A stretch of DNA of 9,398 nucleotides from an uncultured Treponema sp. (GTDB lineage Bacteria; Spirochaetota; Spirochaetia; Treponematales; Treponemataceae), in assembly GCA_937900125.1 (NCBI GenBank), contig CALCEK010000114.1, positions 1 to 9,398 on the forward strand. Reading direction: 5' to 3'. Shown here piece after piece: positions 6,571 to 9,398 of this stretch. Numbering within the stretch: the stretch's first letter is position 1; each line of letters starts with the position of its first letter. A program made the translations under genes and the position numbers. The notes under the pieces were generated by a model. It made no database searches and had not been told where the DNA came from. It saw only the letters and a list, made by a program, of their open reading frames with translations.

Positions 6571-7455
6571 TTACTCATTACACGACTGAATAATATAATT
6601 CACATTATTCAGAATATCTTTTGCAACATCTGGTTTGTTCATTGTATAGATATGAATTCCCCTTACACCATTAGAAATTAAATCAATTATCTGGTCAGTT
6701 GCATAAGCAATTCCAGCCTGTCGCATTGCAAGTTGATTATTTGCAAATTTATCGCAGATGGCAAGAAGTTTTTGTGGAACAAACGCATTTGACAGCTTAA
6801 TCATTCTATCCACCTGATTAGAATTTGTTATCGGCATTATTCCAGCTAAAACTGGCACTCGAATACCTTTTGTTTGCAACCTGTAAAGATAACTGTAAAG
6901 CATATTATTGTCAAAAAACATCTGAGTTGTTAAAAAATCTACCCCAGAATCTATTTTATACTTTAAATTATCTATATCCTCCGCCCTATCATGGCTTTCT
7001 GGATGCCCCTCAGGATAACACGCTCCCCCAACACAAAAGCCTTCTTCCTTAAGAATCTTTGCCAGATGGTTTGAATGGAGCAATTCGGGGTGCAAAACTT
7101 CGTTTCTTTTGTCCTCAAATCCATTTGGAATGTCACCACGCAAAGCAAGCACATTCTCAATTCCATTTTGCTTCATCTTTTTTGCAATTTCCTTTACAGA
7201 ATCGGGAGTATTGCCAACACAAGTTAAATGCGCAAGGCTAGGAATCCCAAAATTCAGTATCTGAGAAGCAATCTCAACAGTATTTTCTCTTGTCGTTCCC
7301 CCCGCACCGCAAGTTATAGACATAAAATCTGGTTTCAGAAGCGTTAATTCCTTTGCCGCCTGCACAACAGAATCAAACGCCGCCTGTTTTTTTGGAGGAA
7401 ACACCTCAAAAGAAAGAACAACATTCTTGTTATCTAAAATTTCTTTTATCTTCAT
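6571..7455 (-). CDS. metF: 5,10-methylenetetrahydrofolate reductase
   Basis: A 294-aa flavoprotein reductase that reduces 5,10-methylene-THF to 5-methyl-THF, the methyl donor for the MetH encoded downstream on the same strand. The TIM-barrel signatures are present in order: SFEVFPPK with catalytic-type Glu17, SITCGAGG (46-53), HLTC (76-79), LRGD (105-108), ACYPEGHPES (145-154), FLTTQMFFD with Gln178, and AGIMP (204-208). Length equals that of bacterial MetF (about 296), with no C-terminal extension. No Shine-Dalgarno precedes the ATG, and an in-frame TAA 24 bases upstream rules out a distant start; there is no other Met before residue 45. The best promoter ends six bases before the ATG, so the mRNA may be leaderless. 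It is divergent from the 478-aa exported-protein gene, with 88 bases between them. Confidence 0.95.
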   Translation of the reverse strand: MKIKEILDNKNVVLSFEVFPPKKQAAFDSVVQAAKELTLLKPDFMSITCGAGGTTRENTVEIASQILNFGIPSLAHLTCVGNTPDSVKEIAKKMKQNGIENVLALRGDIPNGFEDKRNEVLHPELLHSNHLAKILKEEGFCVGGACYPEGHPESHDRAEDIDNLKYKIDSGVDFLTTQMFFDNNMLYSYLYRLQTKGIRVPVLAGIMPITNSNQVDRMIKLSNAFVPQKLLAICDKFANNQLAMRQAGIAYATDQIIDLISNGVRGIHIYTMNKPDVAKDILNNVNYIIQSCNE

Positions 7456-7461
7456 ACAAAT

Positions 7462-7490
7462 AATATACTTTCTTACTTACACATCTTCAA
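7462..7490 (-). promoter_or_regulatory. metF promoter placing the start at the ATG
   Basis: On the minus strand TTGAAG (7485-7490) and TATATT (7462-7467) are separated by exactly 17 bases. Only six bases (ATTTGT) lie between the -10 hexamer and the metF ATG at 7455, so transcription would begin at or within a base or two of the start codon. No Shine-Dalgarno is present, consistent with leaderless translation. Confidence 0.45.
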
Positions 7491-7543
7491 CAAAAATTTG
7501 AGCCTTTTTGTGAAAAAATATTTTCTAAAGCTAATTATCTAGT

Positions 7544-8980
7544 ATGAAAAAGTGTTTTTTTATTATTTGTCTGCTTATAAAAAGCGTTTTTGTGTTTGCG
7601 GAAGAGTTTAGCCAACTTATTATTCCGCAAAAAATAGACATTCTTTCTTCTATGAATATGAATTTCCCTATTTCGCAAGAAAAGAATCCATTTTTCAACT
7701 TTGATTCTGGACTTCGCCTAAAAGGAAAACAATATTCCATAATGACATCTGTTCATTCAGAGAAGCTTTTCTTTAATAATGAAGAGGATTTTTCTTTTGA
7801 CAAACTGAATTTTTCTTATGCAGGACAGATTTTCCTTTCTGATAAGCTACTTCCTTTTAATCTGCAACTGTTTGCTGGAACTCTACAGTATTCTTCTTCT
7901 GTTTCTAGGCTCAAAAATCCAATTCTAAAGCAGTCAAGTTCGCTTTCAAAGTCAATTTTTCTTTCTCCAGGGATTGCACCGTCAATTCCTAGCCTTACGA
8001 CTTCTGCAAAGCAGCCATCTTTTTGCGTTTCTGTTTCGGCTGGGAAGAAAAGTCACTTTCTTCCAACAATGCAATTTGCACTTTCTCCCGATTTGAATCT
8101 AAATTATAGCGTTTACAAGGCATTTTATACGCATTTTATTCCATCTTTTACGCTTGCCCTTAGTGGAAACGTTTCTTCTTGGGGTAAAAATGCAAGTTCA
8201 GCATGGTTTTTAAAGAGAAAAGCAGTTCCAGAAAACTTTTATGCAAGTCAAGAAGCTCTTTGTTCATTTAATTTTAAAGTTTTTAAAAGTTCCACAGCGT
8301 TTTTTGTATATGAAAATCCGTTTTCTACAGCTGATTTTGCGTTGCAAACAAAAAATTCTCTTACATTTTCACATTTTTGTTTGCAAACTTCTGTTTTTGC
8401 CTCTGATAAGGGATTTTATACGGCTTCTGGAACAAATCCAGATACATTTTTTCAATTTAGAATAAATCCGCAAACAAAATGGAAACTCGGAAAACAAAAA
8501 AAAGGCTTAACACTTCAAGCTGGAGTTTTATGCGGAATGGATTTTTGTTCCCAAAATGAAGTAAACGGTGCGCAATACAATAACGCGCTTTTTCAAACAG
8601 ATGTTTTTTTTGACACTTCGCATTTTAGATTTGGCGTTTCTTGTAGCGCAAAACAAAGCACAGCAGCTTCTAAACCGATTTACAATGCAAAAGGTCAAAT
8701 GAATTATTACGGAGAAAATTGCAAAACTTTTTGCGTTTTTTCGTTTCAGGAAGATAAAACAGCTTCTTCTTTTTGCAAAGAAACACTTTATGCGCGTTTT
8801 GCAATTTATCCGCAAAAAAGCATTTTGTATTCCGCACAAATAAAGTCAACTTTTGTCTTTAAAGATTTTGAACTTGATTCAACGGAACTTTCTAGCTCTG
8901 TAACTTTTAAATTTATCTTAAATCGAGTAAATATAAGTGCAAAAGCCGCAGTTTGCCTTCCCATTTGCCCGACATTTTGA
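7544..8980 (+). CDS. Exported protein of unknown function, possible outer-membrane beta-barrel
   Basis: A 478-aa protein that I do not recognise. The N-terminus is a typical signal peptide: Lys2-Lys3, a hydrophobic core to about residue 18, and a likely signal peptidase I site after Ala19 (VFA/EE). There is no Cys at a lipobox position. The mature part is rich in Ser, Phe and Thr, with many short alternating polar/hydrophobic stretches (for example FRFGVSCSAK, GLTLQAGVLCG) and a terminal Phe, which suggests beta-strands and possibly an outer-membrane barrel. The mature part has 11 Cys (161, 240, 279, 330, 335, 367, 393, 397, 411, 471, 475), many for a barrel. The signal peptide decides the start, since no clear Shine-Dalgarno or promoter is visible in 7456-7543. 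It is flanked by metF (divergent) and fusA (downstream, own promoter), neither suggesting a function. Confidence 0.85.
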   Translation: MKKCFFIICLLIKSVFVFAEEFSQLIIPQKIDILSSMNMNFPISQEKNPFFNFDSGLRLKGKQYSIMTSVHSEKLFFNNEEDFSFDKLNFSYAGQIFLSDKLLPFNLQLFAGTLQYSSSVSRLKNPILKQSSSLSKSIFLSPGIAPSIPSLTTSAKQPSFCVSVSAGKKSHFLPTMQFALSPDLNLNYSVYKAFYTHFIPSFTLALSGNVSSWGKNASSAWFLKRKAVPENFYASQEALCSFNFKVFKSSTAFFVYENPFSTADFALQTKNSLTFSHFCLQTSVFASDKGFYTASGTNPDTFFQFRINPQTKWKLGKQKKGLTLQAGVLCGMDFCSQNEVNGAQYNNALFQTDVFFDTSHFRFGVSCSAKQSTAASKPIYNAKGQMNYYGENCKTFCVFSFQEDKTASSFCKETLYARFAIYPQKSILYSAQIKSTFVFKDFELDSTELSSSVTFKFILNRVNISAKAAVCLPICPTF

Positions 8981-8984
8981 GGAA

Positions 8985-9008
8985 GCACTTTGTGTAGCAC
9001 TTTGTGTA
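8985..9008 (+). repeat. Tandem duplication of a 12-mer
   Basis: GCACTTTGTGTA occurs twice head to tail (8985-8996 and 8997-9008), four bases after the stop of the exported-protein gene and just before the hairpin repeat at 9018. It looks like a small slippage or duplication event. Confidence 0.6.
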
Positions 9009-9017
9009 AAAAAGTAA

Positions 9018-9056
9018 ACCTGTTAGGAAACTTCAGTTTCAGAACAGGTCTAGTGA
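9018..9056 (+). repeat. Hairpin-forming intergenic repeat, right copy
   Basis: ACCTGTT (9018-9024) pairs with AACAGGT (9043-9049), and GAAAC (9027-9031) with GTTTC (9036-9040). The two stems are separated by tandem A/G and G/A mismatches and closed by the loop TTCA. The right arm and its flank repeat the left-end element: 9034-9052 is identical to 45-63. It lies 37 bases after the exported-protein stop and 28 bases before the fusA -35. No T-run follows, so it may be a 3'-end stabiliser, a factor-dependent terminator or a mobile repeat. Confidence 0.6.
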
Positions 9057-9083
9057 TTTCTTAGGATTTTGAAAATTTCCCTA

Positions 9084-9112
9084 TTGAATTTAAAAATATT
9101 TTTCTATATAAT
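9084..9112 (+). promoter_or_regulatory. Sigma70-type promoter of fusA
   Basis: TTGAAT (9084-9089) and a perfect TATAAT (9107-9112) are 17 bases apart. The predicted start is near 9119, giving a leader of about 145 bases before fusA. Confidence 0.65.
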
Positions 9113-9118
9113 TTACAA

Positions 9119-9263
9119 ACTTATATTGTGGAATCCCTTGTTTTCGTGGGATTTTTGGGAAAAATGGTTAAGTGTGCTGAACAAAGCGAAGTTTAAGCGC
9201 GTTCAACTTACAATCTAATCATCGCTTCCTTAGTTTAGAATTTTTTTTTGAGAGGTATACAAT
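9119..9263 (+). promoter_or_regulatory. Structured 5' leader of fusA
   Basis: Three possible structures are visible. (1) AATCCC (9132-9137) pairs with GGGATT (9148-9153), followed by TTTTT, a terminator-like hairpin right after the promoter. (2) AAGT (9170-9173) and TGAAC (9178-9182) pair with GTTCA (9201-9205) and ACTT (9206-9209); GCG/CGC can pair inside. (3) TCTAA/TTAGA (9214-9218, 9235-9239) precedes nine T (9241-9249), just ahead of the fusA ribosome binding site. A 10-codon frame (9164-9196, MVKCAEQSEV) overlaps structure 2. Together they suggest leader-mediated control, which is inference. Confidence 0.35.
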
Positions 9264-9398
9264 ATGGCTTTTGATATTACCAAAGTTCGTAATATCGGAA
9301 TCAGTGCCCACATTGACTCTGGTAAAACAACTACTTCAGAACGCATCTTGTTCTATTGTAACAAGATTCACCAGATTCATGAAGTTCGCGGTAAAGAC
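9264..9398 (+). CDS. fusA: Translation elongation factor G, N-terminus (cut by window)
   Basis: The first 45 codons of EF-G, the ribosomal translocase GTPase; the gene continues past the right edge. The segment NIGISAHIDSGKTTTSERIL holds the G1 P-loop, with AHIDSGKTT at residues 15-23. Residues 36-45 (HQIHEVRGKD) resemble the mitochondrial EFG1/spirochaete EFG1 group, in which HEV(R/K)GKDG precedes switch I, more than the proteobacterial EF-G (HEVHDG). Spirochaetes commonly carry two such paralogues, one for translocation and one for ribosome recycling; this motif favours the translocase type, but 45 residues cannot settle it. GAGAGG (9250-9255) lies eight bases before the ATG. A dedicated promoter and long leader precede it, so it is probably transcribed separately from the upstream gene. 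Confidence 0.93.
   Translation, partial: MAFDITKVRNIGISAHIDSGKTTTSERILFYCNKIHQIHEVRGKD

Noticed and set aside
7505..7543. Sigma70 promoter for the 478-aa exported-protein gene (TTGTGA with TAATTA)
   Set aside because: The -10 hexamer is poor and the spacing 18; no other candidate in the 88-base gap is better, so none is annotated.

Overview
The window is AT-rich bacterial chromosome that most resembles a spirochaete, probably a host-associated Treponema. This is inferred from the overall gene style, the AT bias, and an EF-G N-terminus of the mitochondrial-EFG1/spirochaete type. There is no rRNA, tRNA, CRISPR array, transposase or phage gene, and the genes look like ordinary resident genes.

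Layout from left to right. Positions 1-100 hold a hairpin-forming repeat and a rho-independent terminator for a gene off the left edge. A HAD-family phosphatase (gph-like, minus, 101-757) is divergent from ychF (plus, 912-2042), which has a clear sigma70-type promoter. A convergent intergenic stretch (2043-2194) with a long inverted repeat and a duplicated 12-mer separates ychF from a minus-strand block. In transcription order that block is metF (7455-6571), an AT-rich gap of 381 bases, a 103-aa coiled-coil protein (6189-5878), metH (5877-3187) and a 331-aa protein with a PAP2-like PSLHV motif (3190-2195). The last three are tightly packed: TAA/ATG with no gap, then an ATGA overlap. Divergent from metF is a 478-aa exported, cysteine-containing protein (7544-8980). 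It is followed by a second copy of the left-end hairpin repeat, a promoter and structured leader, and the first 45 codons of fusA.

MetF makes 5-methyltetrahydrofolate and MetH transfers that methyl group through cobalamin to homocysteine, so the minus-strand block is a methionine/one-carbon cluster. MetH here ends after the cobalamin domain and lacks the AdoMet-dependent reactivation domain. None of the neighbours supplies that domain recognisably.

Points most worth a second look: the hairpin repeat shared by the two ends of the window; metF, whose best promoter places transcription start at or next to its ATG with no Shine-Dalgarno (possible leaderless mRNA); the PAP2-like protein translationally coupled to metH but missing the family's third-motif aspartate; and the fusA leader with a terminator-like hairpin and a 10-codon upstream ORF.
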